Below are positions 32,952-45,797 of a stretch of 64,000 bases of DNA, piece by piece (within the stretch, counting starts at the first letter, position 1; every line of letters begins with the position of its first letter). The stretch is from Antennarius striatus (lineage: Eukaryota; Chordata; Actinopteri; Lophiiformes; Antennariidae). The stretch lies in NCBI RefSeq assembly GCF_040054535.1, contig NC_090777.1:15329501-15393500 (forward strand), read 5' to 3'. Position numbers and translations under genes: made by a program. The notes below the pieces were generated by a model. The model was not told the origin of the DNA. It worked only from the letters and a program-made list of their open reading frames with translations, and did no database searches.

Positions 32952-35679
32952 CTGTGTGCTTGTGTTGTAGCCTGTGTATATGTGTGAAATACATACAAAA
33001 AATGAAAAAATTAATCTCCCAAAAGAAAGTAACTTTTTCTTTCTGATATTGGCTCTAGATATTCTGTTTCTCCAGATGATGGACTAGATGTCGGTTTATG
33101 CACATTAGTCAAGACACATTGGATGGAGGCAAAGTGAAAAACAATTCTCAACTTGTAGCTTGTAGAGTTTTGTTTCTTTATGAAGATTTTATTTTCTCCC
33201 CATACCCCACTGGATTTTCTATATCAACTGTTTCCTTTAGACAAAAAGTGCAAAGGAATAAATACCATGTACAAACTGCAATTTTAAAAAAAATCCACTT
33301 TCAGAAACTAATTTCATAATTTTAAAATGTTGTAATTATGGTTGATGCTGTCCTGTATTGTTCTACTGGGTAAAAGCAAAGTGTCCGGTGACTTCATGCT
33401 GCTGGGAGACTCACCGTGTTTACACTTGGAGCATTGCTGAAACAAAGACACAAGAAAAAGTCAAATTCATGAAGAACCAAGACAGTCAGAGACTGCAACG
33501 TCCTGCAACTTTCAGGGTACCCTGACCTACCCTTAGTAAGTAGGTCAGGGTACCCTGAAAGTAGTACCTGACAAGTGCATAGCTTTGACCTTTAAAGGTT
33601 GGGTAGTTCAAAGCTAAAGCTAATTTAACTGATATTAAAATCAATAAATTTGAGGCCTTAAATTGCGAAATGCATGACAGTGATTCAAGAGAAGTTGAAA
33701 TTCCTTAAGACATCAATAAAACAGAAACAATGAAAAGGGAAAAGACTTACCATGTGATTACACCCTCCATTCTTTTCAATGCAGATATTGCACTTCGGAC
33801 ACTAGTGGAGAATTAGAAAAATTAGGTTTGGCTAAATTACGTAACATATCTGCTGTACAAGTCTGGAACAGTTTAAGTGTCTCACTATGAGATTTTATGT
33901 TGCTGTATAAGTGCATTAAACTAAAGAATGCGTTATGTACATTGCATTGAACGCGAATAGCGCTTGTGTATATGCATGCTGCATAACGAATGCGTACACA
34001 GTAAGTCATACATCTTTAGTGTGTGCGCTAATGTAGTTAGCCGTTTCAGAGTCATCTGCACATTTGGTCAGCCACTTCCGAATTGTTGCACAGTCTGTGG
34101 GTGCGTGGTACATCTGACGACATTTAAAACTGTGAGAGAGTGAGAGAAAGAGAGAAAGAAGAGATCACACATTTTACAAGTACATAACGCTGAGCTTCAT
34201 CCTCCGGGTTTATTAACTCAGTTCAAGGTTATTTGTCCTGTATGACAAAGCATTTTTTCCAAGAGAAAACAACCCAACAGATTCATCTTATAATAAAAAA
34301 TATATATTTACATCTGTATGTAATGTGCAAAACTAACTGGGGATTTGTTAGACTGAATTTGACACTAATATAAAAAAAATATAGCATAAATAGCTCAATA
34401 AGGAGACTGTGTGCATATTCAGACACCAGTCTGATAATATAATTGAATCCTACACCACAGTTGACAAAACTGTCTAACAATTGTGTTGTGCATTCTTTTC
34501 TTTTTTTTGTTAAGTGTAGATATGTTAGGTACTTAAACACAAATATTCTACGGAAATAGACAAGAGTTCCTGGTTATTGTAAAAATAAATGCTTGGGGGG
34601 TGGGGGGTCGTGATCTAGGTGGACTTAAGTGTGTGGTGTGACTTTTACCAGAAGACTTCACTGCAGCGGCTGCACTGCACCCTGCGTGCCCGGGGCTCCT
34701 GCACCTTAATAACAATGGGACAGTCTGCGCCTGGACACAACTGCAACTGGAAATGACTCTGAGACAGCGAGACAGATGGATTATAAATTACACATGGACA
34801 ATGTCAAAAAGGCAGAGATGACAGAGTATCTGTTGATTGAGAACACTTTAGATGGAACTACAAATTACTGAACTGTAATACAGCATGAACTGTTACTTTA
34901 TATCATTTGAACATCATAGAAGAGGTTCATCGTATAATAGCTGACATAACTGCCATGTGAGCAGCAGAAATACCATTAATTTTGTATTATTTTAAACGGG
35001 GAAAATTTGTTTGAGTTACGAGTTTTTTGACTGACAAAGTGGAACTTGTGATCTACAACAGAAACAAATACGAGGAGGTGGATGTGGATACACAATCAGC
35101 CAGCTGTCAAGATGTGTGATGTTAATTTGTGTGAGACGAGTGACAGAACAGAAGAAGAGGTGCACATAGAAGTCATATCTACAAGGTCTATGTGCAGTAA
35201 ATAAACTGTGACTCATGAGCTCAGTCAAAGAAAGAATTAAACTCATATCTCAAGGTACTAGTGTAGTGGCTGTCATTTAATGTTAAATAAGCATGAGTGT
35301 TGATTAGAATTAATGAGGCAAAATCTTTAAAAAATTGCTAGCTTACTTTGAAGTCTAATTGGCCAGTCTTGCAAGATAAAGCAGTAAGTGAAGGGACTCA
35401 TCTCATGGAGATGTGAGGAAGCCTCAAAAATTAACTTGTTAAAACAACCAGGGTTCAGGGTTTTCTCATCTCATCAAATGCTTCTGATGTCTCACTCGTA
35501 AAAGATGCAAACCTTGACACAGGATCTGTGTCACACGCACACCCTCACACACCTCAACATAGTCTCTGAAGAGGTAGCGTCTGTATTTGTCCTTTAGCTC
35601 CTCTGTTGGCAGCAGCGGCAGGACAAAGTCTTCTGGCATCTGCAGGGAACAGTCCTGAGCCATACACGAGATTCCTGAA

Positions 35680-35756
<77 letters not shown>

Positions 35757-38700
35757 ACACACACACACTAAACGTAAGGATTTCTGGGTCACTGACAGGG
35801 TGTAGGGAGAGGAGCAGTACTCACACTGCCTCTCAGATGCTGTAGGTATGTATTGGGCTTTCTTTACTAACAAATAAATTGCATCATTCTAACGTCATCT
35901 GAGACAAGAAGAAGGTCTGTCTGTCACTTTTTTATTTGCTTCTTGAATTTCTCAATATGTGTTTTTACGTAAGTACAGTAACTGCTACTGAACCATCCAG
36001 ACAAAGGACCCAACTGCCTGCAATTTAAATGATTTTGTAGATGGACTTGAGTCGGAAGTGAATTGCTTCTTTACAAAAACATATTTAAAGTGGTATGTTC
36101 CTTTCCCTGCACAAAAAACAAGTCCTTGCCTCAGTAGATGAAAACTATTTGATGCGCCTCCCTCATTGGCACCACCCTGATTGCTGAAAATATTGTGGAG
36201 GAAATTCTGTGAAGAGCTTACACCTTAAAGGAACCATGATAGAATTCTGACATATTTTGGCTTCAGTGATGATCATATTAAACAAAAAGGCTGCGTTCAA
36301 ACTGCAGGTGTATTGGATTTCCTTCCATATCCAGTTTTTAGGGATGACAGTTCACTGATTTTAACAAGTGTCCAAATGTGATCTGGCTGTTCAGACTGGG
36401 CCACATTATCGGCTGATCTGATGGGTTGCCGTAACAACGACTTCGGGGCAGAGGCGTTATTCAGCGCTTGTAATGTGTGAGGTCACATAATTGCAACAAC
36501 GACGACGAACATGAAGTTTTGTTACCTTAGTGCAGGGGTATTCAATTAAAAGTCACAGAGGTCCAGTTATTACAATTTCCTTAGTATACGGTCCAAACCC
36601 AAGTCCAGTTTGGCTCTTGTTGCCAATCCCTATATCCACATTTTCAGTTATTATCAATTTTCAATGCAGGATATTATTTAACTAAGTGCACAGCTAGCTC
36701 TTTTACCATAAATAAAAGTAGACGCAGGCAAATAAATTTAAAGCCTTTATGTAAGATTGAAGAACACACACAAACCTCAGATTTAAAAATAAAGTGCAAA
36801 CAGAGCTGAAGAACCCTTTTTTCTCATAAATTAAAGAGGTTCCAGCCTAAATAACTGAAGGCCTACACTTCCAAGTAAAAAAATCATTCAAATCTTCAGA
36901 AAGCATAAATAAAAAGTGGCTCTTTCAGGGGGAAAATGCAAACAGAACTTTCTGTATCACTTTCTGGTAGAGGTGGAGGAAACCCACACACACCAAGGCC
37001 AAAGAGAAACACATCTCAGCTTTAGGGCCTTGTTCAGACTAGTCGCCTCTATCCGATTTTTAGCCGATCCAGATTGATATCGGATATGCCGTTTGTAGTC
37101 TGAACAGTCACATACCACATGATATTCGATTTTCGTGGGACGGATTGAAACCACATTCGGGACGTAGTTTCATATCAGATATGGACAGATCAGTCTGAAC
37201 AGCGCCAAACACTCCAATTGGATACGGCGGACCGTGACATCATATTTGCGACACGAGAGCAAGGCACCAGAAGGAAGAGCGTCACACATTACAGAGCAGC
37301 AAAACACGGAGGAAGTTGACGATGTCTGGTGTGTGTGAGATTTTCTCCACCTCTAACAGACAGTGATATCGCCAATATGCTAAGGTAACAAAACTTCATG
37401 TTTGCCGTCGTTGCTGTTGTTGCCACCGTCGCAATTATATGACACCTCCGCCCCGATGTAATTGTTACTGCAACCTATCAGATGTGGCCCAGTCTGAACA
37501 GAGCCAGATCGCATTTGGACGCTTGCTAAAAACAGTGTGAACAGTCAGCCCTACAAATTGGATATGGAGTGAAATCTGATATGCCTGCAGAATGAACACA
37601 GCCTTAGTCAACTGGATTACAGTAAAGATCTTGTCACAGAATTTTGCAGATACCTGTAGTATTAAACAAAGTGATATAACAAATAATCCTTCATTAAGTG
37701 GAATGAAGGCTAAAGTGTTAAATAACTGTGGTGCTGCCTGGAAGTTAGAGCAGCCAGATCTACTCTATAATGACAATTATATTAACTTTGAATCTCCAGC
37801 AGGCTGGTTTTGAATTACAGTGACTCAGATAATGGAGTGGCATCCTCCTCCACCATAACTATGCCTTTAAAACAGCTGACAGAGCAATGCTTATCAGGCT
37901 CAGGAGGCTCCATTACACTGCCTGACTTCATCAGAGAGATTGTTAGATAGTGGGGCAGCAACACAACTGCATACACACAATTGCAAATGCACTCACACCT
38001 ACAATAAAAAGGTTCAGGAATTCCACACACACACAAATCACTAAGGAGCATGCCTCCCTGGTTAATGGATAGCAGGTGGGAATTATCTAAACTAAACTAA
38101 ACCTGTGACTCCTTTATCTACGACATCTCCAGTCACTTGGAATTTTACAGACACACAAACTCAAATCACTCACAAACACATTCCAAACAAGTGTAAAAGA
38201 AACTGTTCCTTCTTTTACACTTGTCCTGTTTGAATCTGCAGTACTTTTGCACCATGGAGAGAGGAGTAGCTCCTCTTGTTGAATTCAGTGGGGTCTGCAG
38301 ACCTGCTGGTCTGACAGGAACACAGGCTAAAACTCAGACTGAGGCGAAACCCTGAATCACATGGGAACTGACATCAAATAAAGCTCGACTCACAGCATTG
38401 ATGCTTCACACAGCCTTTCTACTACTCACCCACTCCCATGCCATCTTTGACTAGTACAGTGCAGTGCTGCTCCCAGCATGCTTTACAGAAGGAGTGCTGG
38501 CAGGGCAGCGCTAGAAGGGAGTCTCTCCGGACAACCTGTAGACACACCCCGCACTGGAGGGACTGAGTGGCCTGAAACAGATACACAGATATGAATATGC
38601 CATCCCCAATGTTGAAACAACCTCCCAAGCAGTCAGATCAGGGAGGTTCTTCTCCAGGTTCAACACACTTATCCTTCTCCTCTCTCTGTTTACACCCCTC

Positions 38701-41322
38701 TCTTCACCGCTTTCTTGATCTCATCCCTCTGAACTCCTATGGATAGCTGAGAACCATAAGGTGGTATTTTTATTTACAAGGTCTCAGTTGCCTCATACTT
38801 TAACGGTTGCCGACACTTTGAAATCACTTTGGATAAAAGCTACTGCTAAATGACTAGATGGCACATAGATTTAAATCAAACACAAACTGCACTGGACAGT
38901 TTGTGGGCTCATTTTACATTTAGGAGTGATTTTAGGTATTCTATGTATTTTAACCTCATCTCCTTGTTACATTATTATAGTATTATTATTAATATTATTT
39001 TTGTTATACTATTATTATTAGTGCTGCTATTATCACTAGTAGCCTCAGCAGTTTAGTGGTTGCAGTAATCAGGAGTTGATGCTTTCTGTGGAACCGACTT
39101 GTATGAAACACAATTTTGTTTCTCTGAACTCCAGCGTTTATCACATGTGCGTTACTATAATAATTCTGTTTTTGTAGAGTAGGTTTATTTATCTGAGCAG
39201 AGATTTTTATTTTGTCTGATTTGATGAAATTATTCTTGGTGTTGGTGCTGTTAGTATTATTGTTTTTATAAAATCCATCTACTATCACTGGATTATCTCC
39301 TGTATTACAATAATAACTACTTTGCTGCCATTAAGGTGACTGTGATGAATCAGTGACATTGCTGGCTACAGATAAAATAGATTTTGTTTTTCAATGTGTG
39401 GGTGTAGGCTTAAAGGTTATTCAAAATAGTGTTCACAAAAATAAAGGACATGGTTAGAACTGAATCAACAGGTTTACAGTAAATGTCAGCTTTTCCATTA
39501 AATACAAATGACAGAAAATTGCACTGAGGAATTAACAAAGCAGGTAAAAACTACTGTTCAAGTACGCCTTCATTTATTGCAAAAGATTTGTTACTTACAG
39601 TGACTGATCTGCAGATGTTGCTGGGCTGGACTAGAGCATCTGACAACAGGAGAGATGAGTTTGACTTATACCTAGATGGAAGCAAGAGTCGAATGAGTTT
39701 AAGGCAGGAAAATGTTGAAACTGCAGTGTAGTGGTGTAGAGTAAGAAGACGGAATTATAATGACAAAGTACAATCCACAAGTATTAAAAAGAGGAAACAG
39801 GGGGTTGATTGAACCAACAAAGAAAAAAACGAGACCCCATGAATGGAAATGAAAAAGGCAAGAACAAGGAAGATGCAGATGACACACTACCTGTCCAGTA
39901 TTTGTGTAACCTGCCAGTGAAAATGCACCAGGATTAGTTTTGCTACTGCCGGTAAAACCTGAGAATAGAAAGAGCAGAGAGGGAGAGATTAGTTACTTCA
40001 ATGACATTCAATTCAAAGCAACAAAATACTACCCTCACATGAACAACTTGAATGTCGGCTAATCTGTAACGACACAAAACACTCAACCCCACTCAAGATT
40101 TCTTTGTATTCCTCATTTATAAATGCAGCATGTTTTGGTTTATTGAAGCCTGACAATCCATTTTAAAAAGATCACATTGTGTCACAAATCCTGTTATTAC
40201 ACAACATGGAGATGCATGACATGCTACTGACAAGAGCCAATAATATAAAACAAATTGTTTTCATGGACTCAATAAGAATATCTAATTAAATTTGATTTGC
40301 GATAAAGACAAAACAGGAGGAGAGAAAGCAAAAGAGAGAAGCGGGGATGACAAAAGAAGAATGGACGTGAGCAATACGGTTTCAAGGAGGTTTAATGAAC
40401 GTAAGATTTACTCTTTCACCTTTTGTCCAACATTTTATCCGCGTTTGGAAAGTGGATCATATTTAAAAGTTTTCATATGAACACATACATATTTACAACA
40501 CGTACCTTCACTGTTTTTTTTTCTCTTTTACAAACTTAATAACTCAGTCAGGACAGTCAGTACCTGAAAAATGTGTTAATACCATTCTCTCGTGCCTTTA
40601 GTCCCTCGAACACGTCCACAATTTATCATTCTACTGTGGACAACGTCAGCTTTTTCAGGTTTATGCCTTTGTAGCACAGGTGTAAAATAAAGTAGGAGAG
40701 TTTTACAATATCAAGTTTTTGCTATTTATTGATTGTAAGCCAGGAAGAGTAACTGAACTCATCAGTGTGGTTCTTATTAGGTATTTAAACAATACCTTAA
40801 CAGCTAAAATCTGGTGAGAAACTACCTCTAGTTTAACTCAGGATTCTATGAAGTGTACGGCAGCCTGCGAGATCTGAAAGCAAGCTACGTCTCAAAGAGG
40901 GTGAACAAAACTATTTTACAACCAACCCGGTGTATCAGTTGAGAAAGACACAATTTATCAACACATTTTTCCTACTAACTTGATCCTGGTCAGGAATCCT
41001 GTTTCATTACCATAATATTACAGTACAGCATCACAAACATAACTAGCGAAGAGCTCACCTTCAGTGCAGCAGCCACAGTGTTCACCTCCTCTGTCAACAC
41101 CCTCTGACTCTCTTTGTAGGTCAAACAGGTGAACTGGTACTCCTCTGGGTCAAAGGAGTCAGCGCCTTGCTGCTCGACATCGCTGGCCACGCCTTCGTAG
41201 TAACCTGCAATATCACCCTGATCATCCTCCTCTCCTCCATCATCATCTTCCTCTTCTTCAGAGTTCACCCCAAAGTCTTCCTCATTACTGTCTGACGCCT
41301 GGCTGTTCATGTCCACAGACAT
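29790..41322 (-). CDS. arih2: E3 ubiquitin-protein ligase ARIH2 (Ariadne-2, RBR type), 510 aa
   Basis: RBR ligase that takes ubiquitin from an E2 onto its own RING2 cysteine before substrate transfer; known to work with neddylated cullin-5 complexes. Fourteen coding exons: 41322-41059, 39958-39891, 39671-39599, 38571-38430, 35674-35553, 34758-34649, 34129-34012, 33801-33751, 33436-33415, 32529-32378, 32152-32009, 30408-30340, 30234-30109, 29861-29790. Total 1533 nt. Start [16 protein letters not shown], acidic N-terminus to ~55. RING1 runs from C142 (CGVCLQ...[17 protein letters not shown]), the IBR covers ~220-275, and RING2 starts at 300 with catalytic C313 in NGGCNHM. The Ariadne domain follows from ~345, with [18 protein letters not shown]. 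The end is [14 protein letters not shown]. Human ARIH2 has 493 residues; about 14 extra here (474-487) come from a longer penultimate exon with a second possible donor. Confidence 0.96.
31248..31626. mobile_element. Nonautonomous DNA transposon with terminal inverted repeats
   Basis: The 379-bp element begins ATGCAGTAATCCCT and ends in the exact reverse complement, AGGGATTACTGCAT. Similarity continues inside the termini (TCGTTTATTCG against CGCGAGTAAC). GT dinucleotides abut both ends, too short to prove a duplication. The terminal style recalls Tigger/pogo-derived MITEs. It is intronic in arih2 between exons 12 and 11 and has no coding capacity. Confidence 0.7.
32680..32950 (+). mobile_element. 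tRNA-derived SINE with a GT-repeat tail
   Basis: The head has a box A-like TAGCTCAGTTCACTAGG and a box B-like GGTTCAAGACC at tRNA spacing. The body includes GCACTGCCAAGGTGCCCT and AACAAGGCACC, a signature seen in fish SINEs. It ends in a GT microsatellite at 32911-32950. It lies in an arih2 intron between exons 10 and 9, antisense to the gene. Confidence 0.65.
33483..33620 (-). repeat. Hairpin-ended repeat, copy B (partial), with an internal perfect inverted repeat
   Basis: Starts with the family's CAGTC-AGA-GACTG hairpin and CAACGTCCTGCAAC. It then holds 23 bases at 33508-33530 (ACTTTCAGGGTACCCTGACC...) repeated in perfect inverse at 33540-33562 around a 9-base loop. Similarity fades near 33620 in GCTTTGACCTTT. 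The second terminal hairpin is missing. It lies in the arih2 intron between exons 8 and 9. Confidence 0.65.
35681..35769. repeat. (CA)n microsatellite abutting arih2 exon 5
   Basis: About 44 CA dinucleotides with a few CG interruptions. It starts only 7 bases from the upstream boundary of arih2 exon 5 (35674), so the repeat, read as GT on the transcript, replaces part of the normal polypyrimidine tract. Confidence 0.9.
36287..36531 (-). mobile_element. hAT-like nonautonomous element, truncated, inverted copy
   Basis: AAGGCTGCGTTCAAACTGCA through TTTTGTTACCTTAG is an imperfect reverse complement of 37374-37607. The outer end AAGGCTGYGTTCA looks like a hAT-type terminal repeat. The copy stops abruptly at 36531, where a different element begins. 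In the arih2 intron between exons 5 and 4. Confidence 0.55.
36532..37020. mobile_element. Second hAT-like segment between the inverted copies
   Basis: Begins GCAGGGGTATTCAATTAAAAG, a start seen in hAT/Charlie-type elements, followed by GTCCAGTT-rich and AT-rich sequence without coding potential. No matching right terminus was identified, so its right border is approximate. Confidence 0.4.
37021..37607 (+). mobile_element. hAT-like nonautonomous element, complete copy
   Basis: Starts TTTAGGGCCTTGTTCAGACT and ends with the reverse complement of CTAAGGCTGTGTTCA, so the two ends form a degenerate terminal inverted repeat. The interior repeats CAGACT/AGTCTGAACAG motifs and GATATGGA/TCCATATC-like segments. 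No open frame. Its right half mirrors 36287-36531. Confidence 0.5.
38187..38224. repeat. Perfect 15-bp inverted repeat in arih2
   Basis: ACAAGTGTAAAAGAA at 38187-38201 and its exact reverse complement at 38210-38224 around an 8-base loop. Located in the intron before arih2 exon 5, it would fold in the nascent RNA. Confidence 0.75.
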
Positions 41323-41394
41323 CCAGTCGATTGAATCAATAACCCGGACAGGTAGACAGCTGGCCTACCTGTCGGATCCTAGTGGTTCGATTGG
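41323..41394 (-). other. arih2: 5' UTR part of arih2 exon 2
   Basis: On the minus strand a GAGCTATTTCAG acceptor ends at 41395. The next 72 bases lead to the ATG at 41322 without another in-frame start. This makes the start-codon exon 41394-41059. Inferred from splice signals. Confidence 0.5.
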
Positions 41395-43373
41395 CTGAAA
41401 TAGCTCGTTTGCAGCGGGAGCCGTCTTCCCACGCCCCTCTCCACCTGCCTGTGACACTGTTCAGACACACCCTGCCTTCCAGTCTGTCTGAGGTGCATAG
41501 AGACTACACTCAGCAGCAGCGGAAGAAGCAGAAGAAGTCACACTCCCCGTCACTCATTTGGAAAGCTGATTACAAGCCGATCTGAGGAGAGGAAACAAGA
41601 GTAATGAGGAGACAAGAGGCAAAGAATGAGGGAGAAGAAATATGGAGAACCAAAAAAAACATAAGACGCTAAAAAGCATAAGAGTTGAGAACAATGAAGT
41701 GAACAAAAGTAGAGCAAAGAAAAGGAAAATTATGAAAAAAATGGGAAAAAGGAGTTAAGCAATCAAAATTGCGAATCTTTTTTTTTTACCAAACTTCATT
41801 TTTTATTACTCCTTTGTTAATCATTATTATCAAATCGAGGCCTCTGAGTTTCGTGATATTCCAAATAAATTTCACAAACTTATTTAAATGTATCCGTTTT
41901 CTATACGCATCCAAAATTTGCGTGGTCCATGTAAGCACTACAGAGTACACCACCAGTTGTTTTGAAATGTTTAAAGAAAACGTGTTCCTAAAAATACGTA
42001 TTTATTAGCCAGCATAAATTATTTGGTTTATAAAATATCACAATTAAAAGTGCCAGTCACCATGTTGTGACGTCTAAAGTAACGTGATCCAATGTATGGT
42101 CTGACTGGCCAAAGCTAAAGATTTTCAATTCCCAATCAACAATGTTCATTTTATTTTTTAAGAGTAACATCTTCACTAATTGGGTTTCATGCTGTTTCAA
42201 GATAATCACTGGTAAGATAAAGATAAAGTCACCTTTTCATTACATATTTATCAAACAACAATCACATATGAACTTGAGCCAGAAGTAGTACCTCTGCTTT
42301 CAAACTTGATAAGCAAATTAAAGAAAAAAAAAATCAGTCAAGAGAAAACCTCATTTAGGTAGTTGACAAGGAAAGATTGAGTAACAAACCACAAACAACA
42401 ACTGCGAAACGCACACACTGTCCAAATAACTCCCACTGATATTGTGTTGTTTTCTCCATGAAAAAGGAATACTGAAGATGTGATTTTTCAATGAATGTCT
42501 CAAAATTTCTCAAAAATACAGTACCTGTTTTATTTACAGTACATCTCCTATTTTCACATTTAGCATTTCATTTCAATAAACCAAGTTTGAGTCAACTCAT
42601 AAAACAATTTTTATGCCATTTTAATATAAAGCATTTATCCCTAATTGTTAAATTTATTAATAAACAATTTCAGCATTGTTCTGATTAAAAGTATGCCAAT
42701 TTAATAGGATTATAACTATGCAGTGCTATAAACAGTCCACTCTTCCATTACATGTATAGTTCACCTTTGACAACCCATGAAATGGATATTACAGCACTCT
42801 GCAGTTTGCAATGTTTTCTTCTACTACATGAAGCGTGTGCTATTTCCAACTACCCTTCAGTCTGAGTCAACAAGGTCTGTATCATATTAAATCTGCTTTC
42901 TACACTAACCAGTGTGACCTGTGGGCAAACTGACATGCTCTGAAATGACTGCATAGCCATGGACTTAATTATTGATTTTGGCAAATTGTCCTTCCTCCCG
43001 TGCTGCATTCAGATCACAGCTACACACGTCATAGACACTATTGTGTTGCCATGTTTCTATGCTGTGAACATCCTATTGATTGGACTGAACTTTACAAAGA
43101 GGAATTTAAATCAGGTCTTGTTCACATATACTACCCTGCTGCAATGCAAATCTGTTATACACGTGCAGAACACGAGTCATGTGTTAACGCTTAATGTCAC
43201 GGTTTAGAGGATTAACTGAAGAAGACACTCTAGCATTAAGTATGACACAAACTGTCAAAGCATGACTACAGTTAACAGACAGAAAAATACATTGCACAAA
43301 TAAACAGTAGGAGGAAGCTATTGTAGATGGGTTTGCATGATTGCATTGGTAGTAAACAAATATTTACATCGAT

Positions 43374-43704
43374 TACATCCCGCTTCAAAGCGGTGATGTA
43401 TTGTGATTGTCAGTGTTTGTCCGTCCACCAAATATCTTTGCAACCCTTGCAGATAGAAAAATGAAACAAAAAGCACATCACTCAGGCAACAAAGGGGATG
43501 AAAATGAGATGATGACCTTGAGAAAACTGGGTCAAGGTCAAATTTCAACTTGTGCACACTCAGGAACCGGATAAGACAGAAAGACGAGGGAAAAGGCTAG
43601 TGTGAGTAAGACAATAGACCAAAGCTAGAGCTTTGATCTATAATGAGAGGTCAGGGTAAATTTTGAATTCAGGGGTGTTGCTGGATGTTGCAGTCTCTGA
43701 CTGC
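43374..43704 (+). repeat. Hairpin-ended interspersed repeat, copy C
   Basis: Starts with a strong hairpin at 43374-43400: TACATC-CCGCTT-CA-AAGCGG-T-GATGTA. Ends with the hairpin GCAGTC-TCT-GACTGC at 43690-43704. The body shares CCACCAAATATCTTTGCAAC, GGGGATGAAAATGAGATGAT and AACCGGATAAGA with copy D. Located in arih2 intron 1. Confidence 0.8.
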
Positions 43705-44748
43705 CTTGTTATTTATGTAATTATTTGAGTTTTGCCACTCTGTGAAACACACGTTTTTTTTGTGGAGTACCCAAACAGATTTGCTCAGGGCTTTTTTCCG
43801 AAATATTAGTAAATGTGTACTAAATCGAACATCCGCCTTCCAACACAGAGCAGAACTCCCCATGCCTGAGGTTTGTGAGGATCCTCCCACGAGTGTTTTT
43901 TTTTTTACGTTTTACAGCAGACATTTCCAAATTCCTTTGCGTGTGAGAAGTCGCCAGTGTGTCTTCCTTTTTTTTTCATAATAGGTTCAAATAATAAAGT
44001 GTTTCAACAAGTTAACGCCACAGCGGCCTTGTTATCGGCTTTGTTCATCGTGTGACTTGATGCGACTCTGGTCAAGGGGAGACTGTTCGCGGGATCAAAT
44101 GTGTCATCACTAGCCTCCATCTGGGGAGGTAACACGGTTAGCCCCGGTCCCGCCCGGCGACAGATGAATGCAAGCATTCCGCCCGGTCCGGGCTAAAAAT
44201 AGCGAACTGGGTGACACACGTCTCGCTAGGCTAATGTATCACAGCGACCCAGCGCAGGCTTGGTAACAAATTTCGGGGGGTTGGGGAGTAACATGTTTTG
44301 GAATAAACTAATCAACGCTAAGTTGACTTAGTAGCAGCAGGATATCGACATTTTCGTCTGACGTGAAGGAAACTAAAGTGAATTAATTAAAATCTACAGA
44401 TCGTCTTGCTAATTCACCGTTAGCCGGATTAGCTTCCAGGCTACCATCGTGGTAGTTTAACAGAGTAGATAAGTAACGGCAACACAAACTCACAGGTTTA
44501 AGGAGTTAAATTGCTAAGTACTTTAAGTACATACATGCAAAAGTTTTCGAAAAAGTTGTGTTTGTCCCTTGATAAGAATTTTCCACACAAGCGCTAGCCA
44601 GTATAGCCAAAACGCTTATCGCCCCCCCGCTGTGCCCCTGCATCTCATCCACTTTAGTCCGGGGATTGATATGTAAACAAGGCCGTTTGGAGCTCAGAAG
44701 CAAGTATCAATAAAGTAATTTTCACTGGTTTTAGTCGGATATAGTTAC

Positions 44749-44881
44749 CTGTCAGAACAGCGTCAGCACAGCCCACGTTGAAAGCCAGGAGTGATTTTTA
44801 TGAGGGAAACCCAAACAGCGATTAACACTCTACTCGCTAGGCTGGGAGGCGGAAGATAGAAGGTTCTTATCTGTGACGTCA
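44749..44881 (-). promoter_or_regulatory. arih2: arih2 first noncoding exon and CRE promoter
   Basis: On the minus strand a probable noncoding exon ends at 44749 with GACAG|GTAACT, splicing to the start-codon exon at 41394. Upstream is a perfect CRE, TGACGTCA (44874-44881), and a GGCGGAAG ETS-like motif near 44848. No TATA box is evident. The transcription start is inferred to be between about 44800 and 44870. Confidence 0.5.
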
Positions 44882-44899
44882 CGTCCGTATTCCTCTCGA

Positions 44900-45714
44900 C
44901 ATGGGCGGAAGCAGCAGCTGATGCGTTACTGCTGTCCATTACAACTAGAATAGATCACGGCATCCTCAGGATTCAATGTGGTATGGCTTTCATTTAATAG
45001 GAATTTTCCAGTAGAACAACCAGGATGTATCTATTAGCGTGTTCCAGGCTTTCATTGTTTGTATTAACTTTATTTCAAAGTGCGTAGTCCTCACTCCAAG
45101 ATAAAAAATTAATAAAAAGTAAAGAACAACAAATAACACTCAGCAGACTGCATAGAGTTGCCGAGGCCCAGCACACTCCTTTAATTAAATCAACTCTTAT
45201 CCAAAATCAAAATCAAAGCTGCAGGGCAACAGGCCAGACTGCCTCCTAAACCAACATTTTAAAATGTGCTGGATCCAGAGTTCCTCAATTGGGTCTTCAC
45301 CACAGCACTCAATTAAGATTAGAATTAGGATTTAAACCTCCGCATTTGATGTTTTCCAATTTGAAGACATTCTACCTGTCAACCAAGGGCGCTAGAGGTT
45401 GGACTCTAACTGCAAGGGCAACAGCATCAAGAAGGAAACGCAAAGAGCTTTAGCGCTGGAGGCAGAAGACCAACACTTTATAAAGAGTTCATTACCATCT
45501 GCTGTGCTCCACCAGAGTCGCTTAATGCATAGGTGATTGGGTCTTGAATTTCTGAGGAAGATGCATCAGTATCAAATACAAAATGTTACTCTTAACAGTT
45601 AAGCTGCAATCGATATAAAATTAAATTCATGTTCTTAAAATATCGACACTTAAAAAAATTAGAAAATAAATTAGAATCATAAATTAGAAGTCATATAAAC
45701 AAACCAGGGAGTCT

Positions 45715-45797
<83 letters not shown>

